Positions 34,771 through 45,862 of a DNA stretch of 64,000 bases are shown here, one piece after another. Origin of the DNA: Roseisalinus antarcticus. Its GTDB lineage: Bacteria; Pseudomonadota; Alphaproteobacteria; Rhodobacterales; Rhodobacteraceae. The stretch covers positions 1 to 64,000 of the forward strand of contig NZ_FWFZ01000018.1 in NCBI RefSeq assembly GCF_900172355.1, in the 5' to 3' direction. The notes below the pieces were generated by a model. That model saw only the letters and a program-made list of their open reading frames with translations, was not told the DNA's origin and made no database searches. Both the position numbers and the translations under genes were made by a program. Numbering within the stretch: position 1 is the stretch's first letter; the number at the start of each line of letters is the position of its first letter.

Positions 34771-37050
34771 TCAGGTCGTTGCGGCTGCGTGCTCGGGGTG
34801 TGCCTTCTTGGCGGTCGGACCGATGCGTTCAGGCGGTCCGGCGGGCCGGAAGAACAGCAGTCGGAGGGCGTTCATCGTAACCAGCACCGTGGCGCCGGTA
34901 TCCGCAAGGATCGCGATCCAGAGGCCGGTGATCCCGAAGATAGTGGTCACGAGGAAGACCGCCTTGAGCCCGAGCGCGATCGCGATGTTCTGGCGGATGT
35001 TGACCATGGTGGCGCGGGCAAGGCGGATCTTGGCAGGCACATCGGTCACGCGGTTGCGCAGGATCGCCGCGTCGGCCGTCTCCAGCGCGACATCGGTGCC
35101 CGAGCCCATGGCGACCCCGACATGGGCGGCGGCGAGCGCAGGCGCGTCGTTGATCCCGTCGCCGATCATCATCACGCGGGCGTCCGTCGTCAGATTGCGA
35201 ATCGCCGTCACCTTGTCTTCCGGCATCAGCTCCGACCGATGCTCGATCCCGAGCGCCTCGGCGATGGCCTGGGCCGTGCGCGGGTTGTCCCCCGTAAGCA
35301 TGACCGAAGAGATGCCGAGGTTGCGCAGCTGCGCGACCGCATCCGCCGCATCGGCGCGCGGCTCGTCCCTGAGCGCGATGAGGCCCTGGGGCACGTCTTC
35401 GCAGAGCACGATGACCACCGTCTTGCCCTCGGCCTCAAGCGCCGCCGCGCGGGTCCGCAGGTCGTCCGTGAGTGCGCCGCGCGCGTTTGCCAGCCGTGGG
35501 GAGCCAACGCTGACGATCACGCCGTCGATCGACGCTTCCGCCCCCTTGCCGGGAAGCGCGCGGCCGCCGGTCGCCGCCGCCGCGTGCACGCCCCGCCTTT
35601 CGGCCTCGACGCAGATCGCCTGTCCGAGTGGGTGACTCGCGCCGTTCTCGACCCCGGCGGCGAGCGACATGAGGTCATCCTCGCTTCCGATCAACACCGA
35701 GACGTCCGTCACGCGGGGCTTGCCATGCGTCAGCGTTCCGGTCTTGTCGAAAGCGACATGGGTCGTGCGGGCCGCCGCCTCGATCACCGCGCCGCCCTTC
35801 ATCAGCAGGCCGTTCCGGGCCCCGGTCGACAGCGCGGAAGTGATCGAGGCCGGCACCGAGATCACCAGCGCACAGGGGCAGCCGATCAACAGCAGCGCCA
35901 GCGCACGGTAGATCCACGCGCCCCAGGCCAGCCCGAAGGCCAGCGGAGGGACGACGGCGACGAGGACAGCGGCCCCGACCACGGCGGGCATGTAGACCCG
36001 GCCGAACCGGTCGATGAATCGCTCGGTCGGGGCGCGGGCGCTCTCGGCTTCCTCCACGAGGCGGACGATGCGGGCGATGGTGTTGTCCTCGGCCGACCTC
36101 AACACCCGCACCCGCAAAAGCGCCTCGGCGTTGATCGACCCGGCGAAGACCTCCGCCCCCGGCTCCTTGAGGCTCGGGACGCTCTCGCCCGTCACCGGGC
36201 TCTCGTCGACGCCGGACGTGCCGCTCATCACCTCGCCGTCGCAGGGCACGCGGTCGCCGGGACGGACCTGCACCACTTGACCCACCTGGAGCTTCTCGGC
36301 CGCGACCTCACGTGTCTTGCCGCCCACTTCGAGCCGCGCCGTCTTGGGCGCGAGCTTCGAGAGCGCCCGGATGCTGTCGCGGGCCTTGCCGGCCGAGACG
36401 CCTTCCAGCAATTCACCCACGGCGAAGAGGAAGACGACGAGCGCCGCCTCTTCCGGCTCACCGATCATCAGCGCGCCGCTGGCGGCGATCGTCATGAGCA
36501 TCTCGATGGTGAAGGGCATGCCGGCCCGCGTCATGGCGAAGGCGCGCTGCGCCACGGGCACGATCCCGACCAGTGTCGCCAGAACGAACGCCCAATGGGC
36601 GATCTCTGCCGGGAGGACGAGGCGGGACGCCCATGCCGCCGCGAGCAATGCGCCGGTGCCGACGACCAGTCGGCCCTTGGATGAATTCATCCACGATCTC
36701 GGTGCCTCATCGGCCGGCTTGTCGTTTTCCTCGGGCTCTATGTCGGTCTCCGAACTCTCCGCAGCATCTGGAAAAGCTCCATCCGGCAGGACGAAGCCGC
36801 CGTTGGGCTTCTCCGGCCGTGCGCCCTTGGGCGCGATCCCGAAGCCGACGCCGCGCACTGCCTTCTCAATCCGCTCGGGCGGTGTCTGTGTCTCATCGAG
36901 CGTCATTCGCAACCGCTCGGCCATCAGGGCGACATCGACACCCTCGACGCCAGGCAGGCGCTCGACCGCGCCGCGCACCTTGGCGGCGCATGACCCGCAA
37001 TCCATGCCGGTCACGCGCCATTCGCGTTGTCCGGCGCTCCCGTCTGCCAT
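34771..37050 (-). CDS. heavy-metal-exporting P1B-type ATPase (ZntA/CadA-like)
   Basis: A 759-residue inner-membrane pump for Zn2+, Cd2+ or Pb2+. An N-terminal HMA domain has GMDCGSC (Cys18, Cys21), followed by an acidic linker. The membrane CPC is at 391-393 (LLIGCPCALV), the phosphorylation Asp is D435 in DKTGTLT, and MLTGDN and GDGINDAPAL form the hinge. The last membrane part has LADTGATVLVTMNALRLL, whose Asp with CPC is characteristic of the P1B-2 (Zn/Cd/Pb) group. It is transcribed from a MerR-type promoter divergent from the regulator. Confidence 0.93.
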   Translation of the reverse strand: MADGSAGQREWRVTGMDCGSCAAKVRGAVERLPGVEGVDVALMAERLRMTLDETQTPPERIEKAVRGVGFGIAPKGARPEKPNGGFVLPDGAFPDAAESSETDIEPEENDKPADEAPRSWMNSSKGRLVVGTGALLAAAWASRLVLPAEIAHWAFVLATLVGIVPVAQRAFAMTRAGMPFTIEMLMTIAASGALMIGEPEEAALVVFLFAVGELLEGVSAGKARDSIRALSKLAPKTARLEVGGKTREVAAEKLQVGQVVQVRPGDRVPCDGEVMSGTSGVDESPVTGESVPSLKEPGAEVFAGSINAEALLRVRVLRSAEDNTIARIVRLVEEAESARAPTERFIDRFGRVYMPAVVGAAVLVAVVPPLAFGLAWGAWIYRALALLLIGCPCALVISVPASITSALSTGARNGLLMKGGAVIEAAARTTHVAFDKTGTLTHGKPRVTDVSVLIGSEDDLMSLAAGVENGASHPLGQAICVEAERRGVHAAAATGGRALPGKGAEASIDGVIVSVGSPRLANARGALTDDLRTRAAALEAEGKTVVIVLCEDVPQGLIALRDEPRADAADAVAQLRNLGISSVMLTGDNPRTAQAIAEALGIEHRSELMPEDKVTAIRNLTTDARVMMIGDGINDAPALAAAHVGVAMGSGTDVALETADAAILRNRVTDVPAKIRLARATMVNIRQNIAIALGLKAVFLVTTIFGITGLWIAILADTGATVLVTMNALRLLFFRPAGPPERIGPTAKKAHPEHAAATT

Positions 37051-37085
37051 GAGGCCTCTCCGTCGTGATTCTTCGACCGAACTTT

Positions 37086-37116
37086 GACATACGACCTACA
37101 GCGACTGTAGGTTCAA
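37086..37116 (-). promoter_or_regulatory. MerR-type promoter-operator of the ATPase
   Basis: On the minus strand: -35 TTGAAC (37116-37111), then a 19-base spacer holding a perfect 8-bp inverted repeat ACCTACAG-N3-CTGTAGGT (37094-37112), then -10 TATGTC (37091-37086). The over-long 19-base spacer with a centred dyad is the standard target that MerR-family activators untwist on metal binding. Confidence 0.88.
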
Positions 37117-37199
37117 GCCTTGGCTGGAGATTTTCCACATCGTTATCCGAGGCGAGGAGACACGCGATCCCAGCAGAACAGGGCCGTAGGAGGAAACCC

Positions 37200-37628
37200 A
37201 TGCTTTCGATCGGCACTCTCGCCAAGCGCACCGGCACAAAGGTGCAAACGATCCGATACTACGAACAGATTGGCCTCATGCCCGAGCCCGGTCGGACAGA
37301 TGGTGGCCAGCGACGCTATGGGGATGTCGAGCTTGATCGTCTTTCGTTCATCCGTCACTCACGGCAGCTCGGCTTCTCGCTTGGCGCCATCCGCGAGCTG
37401 CTGGATCTCTCTGACAGCCCGGAACGGTCATGCGCACAGGTCGATGCAGTCGCCCAGAAACAGCTGCGCGAGGTCGAGGTGCGCATCGCCCGTCTCGTGG
37501 CGCTCAGGGTCGAACTTCGACGGATGATCGGCGAGTGCAGCGCCGATCGCGTGGCCGACTGCCGCATCCTTGAGGTCTTGCGCGATCACCAGGAATGCCT
37601 CTCTGATCACGGGCAGGCCGACGCCTGA
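37200..37628 (+). CDS. MerR-family metal-responsive regulator (ZntR/CadR/PbrR-like)
   Basis: A 142-residue regulator. The start [26 protein letters not shown] is the MerR helix-turn-helix. Candidate metal ligands are Cys78, Cys113 and Cys121. A Cys at the position of Cys78 (Ser in CueR) marks sensors of divalent Zn, Cd or Pb; the spacing of the last two (C-x7-C) is between CadR/PbrR and ZntR. ATG 37200 has a strong GGAGG. It shares the divergent region with the ATPase gene. Confidence 0.9.
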   Translation: MLSIGTLAKRTGTKVQTIRYYEQIGLMPEPGRTDGGQRRYGDVELDRLSFIRHSRQLGFSLGAIRELLDLSDSPERSCAQVDAVAQKQLREVEVRIARLVALRVELRRMIGECSADRVADCRILEVLRDHQECLSDHGQADA

Positions 37629-37951
37629 TGCCGGTGATCGTGGCATACCCGCTCGCAGCGCTTGCTGAGATCGCCGGATGCTTTGCCATCTGGACCTGGT
37701 GGCGCGGCGCTTCGAGCCTCTGGCTGGTTCCGGGCATCATGACCCTCGCGCTGTTCGGCTGGTTGCTCGCGCAGGTTGACACCAGCTTGGCCGGACGCGC
37801 CTTTGCCGCCTACGGTGGCATCTATATCGTCGCGTCACTGGCGTGGATGTGGGGAGTGGAAGGACAGCGGCCGGATATCTGGGATCTCGTCGGCGCGGGA
37901 ATGTGCCTACTGGGAGCCATGGTCATCTTGGCAGCGCCCCGAGCGGTTTAG
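37628..37951 (+). CDS. YnfA family (UPF0060) small membrane protein
   Basis: A 107-residue protein with four hydrophobic helices. [18 protein letters not shown] at the start and [20 protein letters not shown] in helix 3 are UPF0060 signatures. The family resembles SMR transporters and may export toxic cations. It overlaps the regulator stop by one base (TGATG), so they form an operon. Confidence 0.9.
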   Translation: MPVIVAYPLAALAEIAGCFAIWTWWRGASSLWLVPGIMTLALFGWLLAQVDTSLAGRAFAAYGGIYIVASLAWMWGVEGQRPDIWDLVGAGMCLLGAMVILAAPRAV

Positions 37952-38078
37952 TTTTGTGAGGTCCGATATTCACCTCGTCCGTTTCGGGAAGAACGTCGAT
38001 TGCGGTTGAATTCCGCTCTCCGACGGAGCCGTTGTCAGCCGGTCTTTCCCGGCTCCAAAAAGCTCCGGAACGAGCCAA

Positions 38079-38099
38079 TATCACGAGGGCGCTGTTTTC
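38079..38099. terminator. right 12-bp repeat and right half of the split terminator
   Basis: The right copy of TATCACGAGGGC (38079-38090) runs into GCTGTTTTC; bases 38087-38099 are the exact reverse complement of 33632-33644. It ends 38 bases from the stop of the convergent DUF1330 gene, so the original hairpin probably served both genes. Confidence 0.7.
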
Positions 38100-38137
38100 G
38101 TTCCTGGTGTAAGGGGCGCGTCAGGCCGGAAAGCCGA

Positions 38138-38428
38138 TCACTCCAGCTCCTCAACCAGCGACAATTCCCGCACGGCCGCGCCCTTGGCAAAGCTCAGCGC
38201 CTCCTGGTAGGCATCGGAGTGATAACAGGCGTGCGCGGCCGCGAGGCTCGGGAACCGCGCTACGACGTTGCGCGGGCGGTCCTCGCCCTCAAGCTGTTCA
38301 TGGGCCCCGCCGCGGGCAAGAAAGACCCCGCCGTGGCTGGCGATCGCATCCGTCGCCCGCTTCGCATATTCGCCATAGGCAGCATCGTCATGCACCTTCA
38401 CGTGGGCAATCCAGAGCGCGGTGGGCAT
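38138..38428 (-). CDS. DUF1330 family protein
   Basis: A 96-residue dimeric alpha/beta-barrel-type protein. WIAHVKVHDDAAYGEYAKRA and a FPSLAAAHACYHSDAYQEAL segment are typical of DUF1330. Function unknown. It starts one base inside the alaS stop codon, so it is translationally coupled to alaS. Confidence 0.9.
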   Translation of the reverse strand: MPTALWIAHVKVHDDAAYGEYAKRATDAIASHGGVFLARGGAHEQLEGEDRPRNVVARFPSLAAAHACYHSDAYQEALSFAKGAAVRELSLVEELE

Positions 38429-41085
38429 CAGCTTTCCTCCAGTTTCTTCCTGGCCGCGGCGATGGCGGCGTCTGCGTTCGAGGTGTCCTTGCCGCCGCCC
38501 TGGGCCATGTCCGGACGGCCGCCTCCGCCCTTTCCGCCCAGCTCGACCGTCGCGGCGCGCACCAGGTCCACGGCCGATATCCGCCAGACGAGATCGTCAG
38601 TCACACCTGCGGCCACCGCCGCCTTGCCATCCGCGTCGGCGATCAGAAGGATCGCGGCAGAGCCCAGATCCGCCTTCATCCCGTCGATCAGCGTCGGCAG
38701 GTCCTTGCCCGTGACGCCGGTCAGCACCTGGGCCACGAACTTGACCCCGCCGACGTCCTGCGCCTCGGGCCCCTCGGCGGGACCGCCGGACATGGCGAGC
38801 TGACGGCGAAGCTGTGCCACCTCGTTGGCAAGCTGCCGGCGTTCGTCCAGCAGCGCCTTGACCCGCGCGGCGGTTTCATCGGCACCGGTCTTCAGCAGCC
38901 CCTCGACCACCGTCAACGTCCGGTCACGGCCGCGCAATACGGCCATGGCGGCATCGCCGGTCAGCGCCTCGATCCGGCGGACACCGGAGGAGGACGCGGT
39001 CTCGGATGTCAGCGCGAAAAGGCCGATATCGCCCGTGCGCGTGACATGGGTGCCGCCGCAAAGCTCGATCGAATAGGTCTGGCCGTCGGCCCCCTTGCCA
39101 GTCGCCGCGCGGCCCATGGACACCACCCGCACCTCGTCGCCGTATTTCTCGCCGAACAGGGCCTGCGCCCCGATCGCGCGGGCATCGTCCGGCGTCATGA
39201 TGCGTGTGCTCACCGGCCTGTTCTGCCGGATCATCGCGTTCACTTCGGCCTCGACTCGGGCCACGTCTTCGGCCGACATCGCCTTGCCGTGCGAGAAGTC
39301 GAACCGCAGCCGATCCGGCGCGTTGAGCGACCCGCGCTGGGCCACGTGATCGCCCAGCGCACCGCGCAACGCCTCGTGCAGCAGGTGCGTCGCCGAGTGA
39401 TTGGCACGGATCCGCCCGCGCCGGTCGTGGCTGACCTCCAGCCTGGCACCTTCGCCGGTCGCGATGGCGCCCGAGGTGACCTCGGCGAAATGAATGAAAA
39501 CGCCCGCCACTTTCCGGGTGTCGGTGATCCGGGCGCTGCCGCCTTCGGTGGTCAGCACGCCGGTGTCGCCGACCTGGCCGCCCGATTCGGCGTAGAACGG
39601 GGTCTGGTTCAGGACAATCTGAACGCTCTCGCCCTCCGCCGCCCGGGTCGCCCGGTCGGATCCGTTGACGATCGCCAGGATCTGCCCCTCGGCAACCTCG
39701 GTGTCATAGCCCAGGAAATCCGTCGGGCCGGAGTCGTCGGCGATGTCGAACCAGACGGCCTGGTCCGCCGCCTCGCCGGTCCCGACCCAGGCCGCGCGAG
39801 CCTTGGCCTTCTGCTCGGCCATGGCGGCGTCGAAACCGTCGGTGTCGACCTCGATCCCGCGGTCCCGCAGGGCATCCTGCGTCAGGTCCAGCGGAAAGCC
39901 GAAGGTGTCGTAGAGCTTGAACGCCGACGCACCCGGCAGGCTGTCGCCGCCGGTCAGGTCCGTGGTTTCTTCGTCCAGCAGTTTCAGCCCCCGCTCGAGG
40001 GTCTGGCGGAACCGGATCTCCTCGGATTCGAAGGTTTCCTGGATCATCGATTGCTGCTCGCGCAACTCGGGGTACGCCGCGCCCATCTGCTGGACGAGCG
40101 CCGGCACCAGCCGGTGCATCAGCGGATCCTTGGCGCCAAGCAGGTGCGCGTGGCGCATCGCCCGCCGCATGATCCGCCGCAGGACATAGCCGCGCCCCTC
40201 GTTCGAGGGCAGCACGCCCTCCGCCACCAGGAACGCGGTGGAGCGCAAATGGTCCGCGATCACCCGGTGATGGACGATGTGCGCGTCATCGATGCCGGTG
40301 GAGGTCCCGTGGGCCGAAGCCTCGACCAGCGCCTTCATGAGATCCGTCTCGAAGACATTGTTGGTGCCTTGCAACAGCGAAGAGATCCGCTCCAGCCCCA
40401 TGCCGGTGTCGATGCTCTGGGCGCTCAGCTCGCGGCGGGTGCCGTCCTCGAACTGTTCGAACTGCATGAAGACGAGGTTCCAGATCTCGATGAACCGGTC
40501 CCCGTCCTCCTCCGGAGAGCCCGGCGGCCCGCCCCAGATGTGGTCGCCGTGATCGTAGAAGATCTCGGTGCAGGGCCCGCAGGGGCCGGTCGGACCCATT
40601 TGCCAGAAGTTGTCGGAGGTCGGGATCCGGATGATCCTCTCATCCGGCAGCCCGGCGACCTTTTTCCACAGGTCCGCAGCCTCTTCGTCGGTGTGAAACA
40701 CCGTCACCAGAAGCTTGTCCTTGGCGATGCCGAGCTCCTTGGTGACCATCTCCCATGCGAAGGGGATCGCGTCCGACTTGAAGTAGTCGCCGAAGGAGAA
40801 ATTGCCCAGCATCTCGAAGAATGTCAGGTGCCGCGCGGTATAGCCGACATTGTCGAGGTCGTTGTGCTTGCCGCCGGCGCGGACGCATTTCTGCGAGGTC
40901 GTCGCGCGGACGTAGTCGCGATGTTCGACACCGGTGAAGAGGTTCTTGAACTGCACCATGCCGGAGTTCGTGAACATCAGCGTGGGGTCGTTGCGCGGCA
41001 CGAGCGGAGAGCTGTCCACGACCTGGTGACCCTGGCGGTCGAAATAGTCGAGAAACGAGCTGCGAATGTCTGCGAGGCTGGTCAT
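38428..41085 (-). CDS. alaS: alanyl-tRNA synthetase
   Basis: An 885-residue class II synthetase that charges tRNA-Ala. The catalytic N-terminus has [16 protein letters not shown] and [13 protein letters not shown], the editing domain has [11 protein letters not shown] and CGGTHV zinc ligands, and the C-terminal part includes a [19 protein letters not shown]1-type glycine loop. ATG 41085 gives the standard start. It lies between recA and the DUF1330 gene; recA-alaS proximity is common in bacteria. Confidence 0.97.
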   Translation of the reverse strand: MTSLADIRSSFLDYFDRQGHQVVDSSPLVPRNDPTLMFTNSGMVQFKNLFTGVEHRDYVRATTSQKCVRAGGKHNDLDNVGYTARHLTFFEMLGNFSFGDYFKSDAIPFAWEMVTKELGIAKDKLLVTVFHTDEEAADLWKKVAGLPDERIIRIPTSDNFWQMGPTGPCGPCTEIFYDHGDHIWGGPPGSPEEDGDRFIEIWNLVFMQFEQFEDGTRRELSAQSIDTGMGLERISSLLQGTNNVFETDLMKALVEASAHGTSTGIDDAHIVHHRVIADHLRSTAFLVAEGVLPSNEGRGYVLRRIMRRAMRHAHLLGAKDPLMHRLVPALVQQMGAAYPELREQQSMIQETFESEEIRFRQTLERGLKLLDEETTDLTGGDSLPGASAFKLYDTFGFPLDLTQDALRDRGIEVDTDGFDAAMAEQKAKARAAWVGTGEAADQAVWFDIADDSGPTDFLGYDTEVAEGQILAIVNGSDRATRAAEGESVQIVLNQTPFYAESGGQVGDTGVLTTEGGSARITDTRKVAGVFIHFAEVTSGAIATGEGARLEVSHDRRGRIRANHSATHLLHEALRGALGDHVAQRGSLNAPDRLRFDFSHGKAMSAEDVARVEAEVNAMIRQNRPVSTRIMTPDDARAIGAQALFGEKYGDEVRVVSMGRAATGKGADGQTYSIELCGGTHVTRTGDIGLFALTSETASSSGVRRIEALTGDAAMAVLRGRDRTLTVVEGLLKTGADETAARVKALLDERRQLANEVAQLRRQLAMSGGPAEGPEAQDVGGVKFVAQVLTGVTGKDLPTLIDGMKADLGSAAILLIADADGKAAVAAGVTDDLVWRISAVDLVRAATVELGGKGGGGRPDMAQGGGKDTSNADAAIAAARKKLEES

Positions 41086-41303
41086 GGGACCCTGCGATTT
41101 TCCAATTGATCCGGTTGCGTTTAGCCCCCGTTCAGGTCTCTGTCCACCGCCGCGAAGACCATCGCGCCAACCCATTGTGCGCCAAGGCTTTGCTCGCGGG
41201 CGATCGCAGCACACAGGGGCGGCCGTTCGCGCAGATCCCCGAACGCGAAACGGGCGGCCGTTGGGCCACCCGTCCTTGTCTTGTCCGTCCCGGGGGTCGC
41301 GGC

Positions 41304-42389
41304 CTACATCTCGACCAGATCTTCGCCGCTGCCGTCGCTATCACTGGCGCCCATGTTGAAGTCGAGCCCGTGCGCGGCGCGGATTTTGTCCTCGATCTCG
41401 AGGGCGATCTCGGGGTGATCCTTCAGGAATTGCTTAGAATTCTCGCGGCCCTGGCCGATCCGCTCGTCCCCGTAGGAGAACCACGAACCGGATTTCTCGA
41501 CCACGCCGGCGGTGACGCCGAGGTCCAGCAACTCTCCGGTCTTCGAGATGCCCTCGCCGTACATGATGTCGAATTCCACCTGCTTGAACGGCGGCGCCAC
41601 CTTGTTCTTGACGACCTTGACCCGGGTCTGGTTGCCCACCACCTCGTCGCGGTCCTTGACCGAGCCGATGCGGCGGATGTCCAGACGCACGGAGGCATAG
41701 AACTTGAGCGCGTTGCCGCCCGTCGTCGTCTCGGGCGAGCCGAACATGACGCCGATCTTCATCCGGATCTGGTTGATGAAGATGACCATGCAGTTGGAGC
41801 GCGAGATCGACCCGGTCAGCTTGCGCATGGCCTGGGACATCAGGCGGGCGTGGACACCGACGGAGCTGTCGCCCATGTCGCCCTCAAGCTCGGATTTCGG
41901 CGTCAGCGCGGCGACCGAATCAACCACCACAAGCGACACCGCGCCGGAGCGCACGAGCGTATCGGTGATCTCGAGCGCCTGCTCGCCGGTATCGGGCTGC
42001 GAGATCAGCAATTCGTCGAGGTTCACGCCCAGCTTCTTGGCATATTGCGGGTCGAGCGCATGCTCGGCATCCACAAAGGCGCAGACCCCGCCCTTTTTCT
42101 GCTCTTCGGCGACGCTGTGCAGGGTCAGCGTGGTCTTGCCCGAGGATTCGGGGCCGTAGATCTCGATGATCCGGCCCTTGGGCAGCCCGCCGATCCCCAG
42201 GGCAATGTCGAGCCCCAGCGAGCCGGTCGAGGTCGCCTCGATATCCGAAAGCGCGTTGGCCGACCCCAACTTCATGATGGAGCCCTTGCCGAACTGCCGT
42301 TCGATCTGCGCCAGAGCGGAATCGAGCGCCTTTTGCTTGTCGCCTTGGGATTTGCTGTTTTTCATTGCCAGAAGGTCTGCCGTTGCCAT
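41304..42389 (-). CDS. recA: recombinase RecA
   Basis: A 361-residue recombination and SOS coprotease protein. Walker A is [13 protein letters not shown], and [25 protein letters not shown] and the L2 loop region [17 protein letters not shown] are diagnostic. The C-terminus is acidic, as usual. A GAAC-N7-GAAC SOS box is 49 bases upstream. Confidence 0.98.
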   Translation of the reverse strand: MATADLLAMKNSKSQGDKQKALDSALAQIERQFGKGSIMKLGSANALSDIEATSTGSLGLDIALGIGGLPKGRIIEIYGPESSGKTTLTLHSVAEEQKKGGVCAFVDAEHALDPQYAKKLGVNLDELLISQPDTGEQALEITDTLVRSGAVSLVVVDSVAALTPKSELEGDMGDSSVGVHARLMSQAMRKLTGSISRSNCMVIFINQIRMKIGVMFGSPETTTGGNALKFYASVRLDIRRIGSVKDRDEVVGNQTRVKVVKNKVAPPFKQVEFDIMYGEGISKTGELLDLGVTAGVVEKSGSWFSYGDERIGQGRENSKQFLKDHPEIALEIEDKIRAAHGLDFNMGASDSDGSGEDLVEM

Positions 42390-42437
42390 GTTTGGCTCCT
42401 TATCACACGCGCGCCGGGTCGCGGCAATCGCTGCTTC

Positions 42438-42452
42438 GTTCGCCTCTTGTTC
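42438..42452 (-). promoter_or_regulatory. LexA (SOS) box of recA
   Basis: On the minus strand GAAC-AAGAGGC-GAAC, a perfect match to the alphaproteobacterial LexA direct repeat GAAC-N7-GAAC (GTTC-N7-GTTC on the plus strand). It lies between the recA start and an AT-rich promoter region. Confidence 0.9.
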
Positions 42453-42573
42453 TCATATGGTTAATGAGATCAAAACGCGAACATATCAAGTCAATTTTTT
42501 ACTAGCTCCAGCTTTCGTCCATAAGAGTTAAAGAGTAGTTTACGTCACCATGGCTTGGCGAAGGGCGTGACAA

Positions 42574-43170
42574 TTGCTTGTTTTCTGGAAGGAAAAGCTG
42601 GTCTTTCTGGCCGTGCCCAAGACAGGAACGACCGCGCTGGAAGGCGCCCTTGCGCCCCGCGCCTCGATCGTGCTGCGCGATCCGCCGGAATTGAAGCACT
42701 CGGCGGTTTATCGCTATCGCCGCTGGCTGGACCCGTTCTTCGAGAAGGCCGGCAAGCAGAAGATGGAGACGATGGCCGTCGTCCGGCACCCCGTCGACTG
42801 GCTCAAGAGTTGGTACAAGTACCGACACCGGGACGACCTGGTCGGCCACCAGAATTCGACGCGCGGGATCAGCTTCGACGATTTCGTGACGGATTACTGC
42901 AGGGGCCAGCAGCCGCCGCACGCGGTCGTGGGCTCTCAGGCGAAATTCCTGCTGGACGGACAGGGCAACCTCGGCGTCGATTACCTGTTTCAATACGAGG
43001 ATCCGGACCGCCTGATGGCCTTCCTGAACGACCGCCTGGGCGTGACGCCGGAGCTGAAACGGCTCAATGTCTCGCCGCCCCTGGAGCTGGAGGTCTCGCC
43101 CGAGGTCGAAGAGAAGTTCCGCCGCAAGCGGCCGGAGGAATTCCGGGTCTGGGAGATGGGCGCCGACTGA
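42574..43170 (+). CDS. sulfotransferase-like protein
   Basis: A 198-residue protein. VFLAVPKTGTTALEGAL near the start is the 5'-phosphosulfate-binding loop of PAPS-dependent sulfotransferases, and AVVRHPVDWLKSWYKYR holds the 3'-phosphate motif (RxP, then S). Short for the family, so the acceptor domain is minimal. The start must be TTG 42574 (AAGGG upstream), since a stop codon stands one codon earlier in this frame and no early ATG exists. Divergent from recA. Confidence 0.8.
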   Translation: MLVFWKEKLVFLAVPKTGTTALEGALAPRASIVLRDPPELKHSAVYRYRRWLDPFFEKAGKQKMETMAVVRHPVDWLKSWYKYRHRDDLVGHQNSTRGISFDDFVTDYCRGQQPPHAVVGSQAKFLLDGQGNLGVDYLFQYEDPDRLMAFLNDRLGVTPELKRLNVSPPLELEVSPEVEEKFRRKRPEEFRVWEMGAD

Positions 43171-43180
43171 CGCTCGCGCC

Positions 43181-44659
43181 TTATTCTCCGGTGTAGCGCC
43201 GCAGGCTCGCTTCGACGCCCTCGGACCAGAGATTGTCGAGTGACGCGCCGAAGGCTGTGGCAAAGGTGCTGTCCTCGCCCAATTCGCCGAAGACCGCGGC
43301 ATTTTCCAGAAAGACCGACGGATCGGACCGCGCCGCGAGGGCGCGCGATTTCAACTCCGCGTGGTTTTCATCGTTGGGTGGGATCTCGTTTCCCGCCTCG
43401 TCGGTGCCGGCACAATAGCGGCACCACAGCGCGACCTCCAGCGCGAGCCCCTCGATCGGGCGGCCCGCCGCTCGCGCGTCCACGACCGTCGGCAGGATGA
43501 ACTTGGGCTGCCGGTTGGACCCGTCGAAACAGAGCCGCGGGATCGTGTCCCCGATCGCGGTGTTCGAGAACCGCTCGATCACCTTATCGATATAGGCCTG
43601 GTAGCTGACGCCGGAAATCTCGGTCAGGGTCGGCGCGATCTCGCGCGATTGCAGGGCGCCGAGCCAGCTGCGGATCCGCGCGTCGGCCATGGCGTCATGG
43701 ACGAAGGCATGCCCCAGCAGCGCCGACGGATAGGCGATGGCCGCGTGCCCGCCGTTCAGCAGGCGCAGCTTCATCAGCTCGTAGAGCGCGACATCCTCGA
43801 CGAATTCCGCGCCTGCCTCCTCAAGCGGAGGCCGGCCCTGGGGAAAGCTGTCCTCCAGAACCCACTGGCGGAACGGCTCGCAGACCACAGGGGCGGCATC
43901 GTCGATCCCGAAGGTGTCGCGAACCATCTCCAGTTCCCGCGGAGAGGTCGCTGGCGTGATGCAATCAACCATGGAATTGGGGAAGGCGACGTTCGCCGCG
44001 ACCCATTCCGCCAACGCCGGGTCGGACATCTCGGCGAGGCCGGTGACGGTCTGGCGGAAGACATGGCCGTTCTCAGGCAGGTTGTCGCAGGACATCGCCG
44101 TGAAGGGCGGCACGCCGGCATCGCGGCGCCGGCGCAGGGCGGCGAGGATCATGCCAAAGACCGACCGGGGCGCCTCGGGGGTGGCCGCATCCGCGATCAT
44201 GTCAGGATGGCTGGCGTTGAAGCTGCCGTCCGGTCGGACGTAGTAGCCGCCCTCGGTGATCGTCGTCGAGACGATGCGGATCGCCGGATCGGCCATCCGG
44301 GCGATGGTGACCTCGGGGTCGATGGGCAGAAAGTCAATCATCGGGCCGATCACCCGGGCAGAGAACCCAGCCGGCTCCAGGTCGACGACGGTGCTCAGGA
44401 AATCCTGGCCGGAGAGCTTGTCGCGCATGGCGGCGTCTCCCGGACGCACCCCGGCGCCGATCAGCGCCCAGTCGTGGCCCTTGCCCATGCCGAACAGCCG
44501 ATCGAGGTAGAACGCCATGTGCGCCCGGTGGAAATTGCCGACGCCGACATGCAGGATGCCGCCCGACAGGTCCGACCGGTGATAGCCGGGCCGGCCGACG
44601 CCGTACGGCAGGATATCCAGCGCCGCGTCGCTCAGCTTGATGGGCGTTTTCTTTGACAT
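43181..44659 (-). CDS. mtlK: mannitol 2-dehydrogenase family protein
   Basis: A 492-residue NAD-dependent polyol dehydrogenase (mannitol/fructuronate/tagaturonate family) that oxidises mannitol or arabitol to the ketose. HVGVGNFHRAHMAFYLD near residue 30 is the nucleotide-binding start, and LKLRLLNGGHAAIAYP with a catalytic Lys-Asn-x-x-His pattern lies near residue 300. ATG 44659 is chosen. It is the last gene of the polyol operon, 187 bases after the ATPase gene; that gap holds no gene. Confidence 0.9.
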   Translation of the reverse strand: MSKKTPIKLSDAALDILPYGVGRPGYHRSDLSGGILHVGVGNFHRAHMAFYLDRLFGMGKGHDWALIGAGVRPGDAAMRDKLSGQDFLSTVVDLEPAGFSARVIGPMIDFLPIDPEVTIARMADPAIRIVSTTITEGGYYVRPDGSFNASHPDMIADAATPEAPRSVFGMILAALRRRRDAGVPPFTAMSCDNLPENGHVFRQTVTGLAEMSDPALAEWVAANVAFPNSMVDCITPATSPRELEMVRDTFGIDDAAPVVCEPFRQWVLEDSFPQGRPPLEEAGAEFVEDVALYELMKLRLLNGGHAAIAYPSALLGHAFVHDAMADARIRSWLGALQSREIAPTLTEISGVSYQAYIDKVIERFSNTAIGDTIPRLCFDGSNRQPKFILPTVVDARAAGRPIEGLALEVALWCRYCAGTDEAGNEIPPNDENHAELKSRALAARSDPSVFLENAAVFGELGEDSTFATAFGASLDNLWSEGVEASLRRYTGE

Positions 44660-44846
44660 CGGGGTCTCCTCAGCGTTTCGGCTGCCGCTTGAACCCTGGC
44701 GGCGACGACATTTGGGGCGCGGCGGCCTCGGGGGCGGCGGTGCGCGCGGGCACGGGGGGGCTTCCAAATCGGCAGATCGGGACAAGGGCCGGGACGGCGG
44801 CCTGGGAGAGAGGTCCGCCATCGCCCCGGCGCCCGGCCCCGGTCGG

Positions 44847-45851
<1,005 letters not shown>

Positions 45852-45862
45852 TGATCTATTCC

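Larger units (their letters stand above)
33648..38090. mobile_element. heavy-metal resistance island flanked by a 12-bp direct repeat
   Basis: About 4.43 kb between identical copies of TATCACGAGGGC (33648-33659 and 38079-38090). It carries a P1B ATPase, a DUF411 metal protein, a MerR regulator and a YnfA-family protein, plus about 630 bases of apparently non-coding DNA at the left. The repeat is at the loop of a reconstructed bidirectional terminator between typA and the convergent DUF1330-alaS pair. No transposase or integrase gene and no terminal inverted repeats are visible, so the agent of insertion is unknown. The repeats could be a target duplication or an att core. Confidence 0.65.

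Noticed and set aside
34474-36684. A 736-codon open frame on the plus strand over the P1B ATPase gene
   Set aside because: It is the complement of a gene with every catalytic motif of the P1B family. Its translation is rich in Arg, Asp, Gly and His and shows no domain, as is usual for antisense frames in GC-rich DNA.
33660-38078. Terminal inverted repeats at the island ends
   Set aside because: The inner ends were compared in opposite orientations. Only a short AACGGCT-type similarity was seen, too little to call inverted repeats.
39046-41109. A 687-codon plus-strand open frame over alaS
   Set aside because: Antisense of a clear alanyl-tRNA synthetase, without domains or ribosome binding site.
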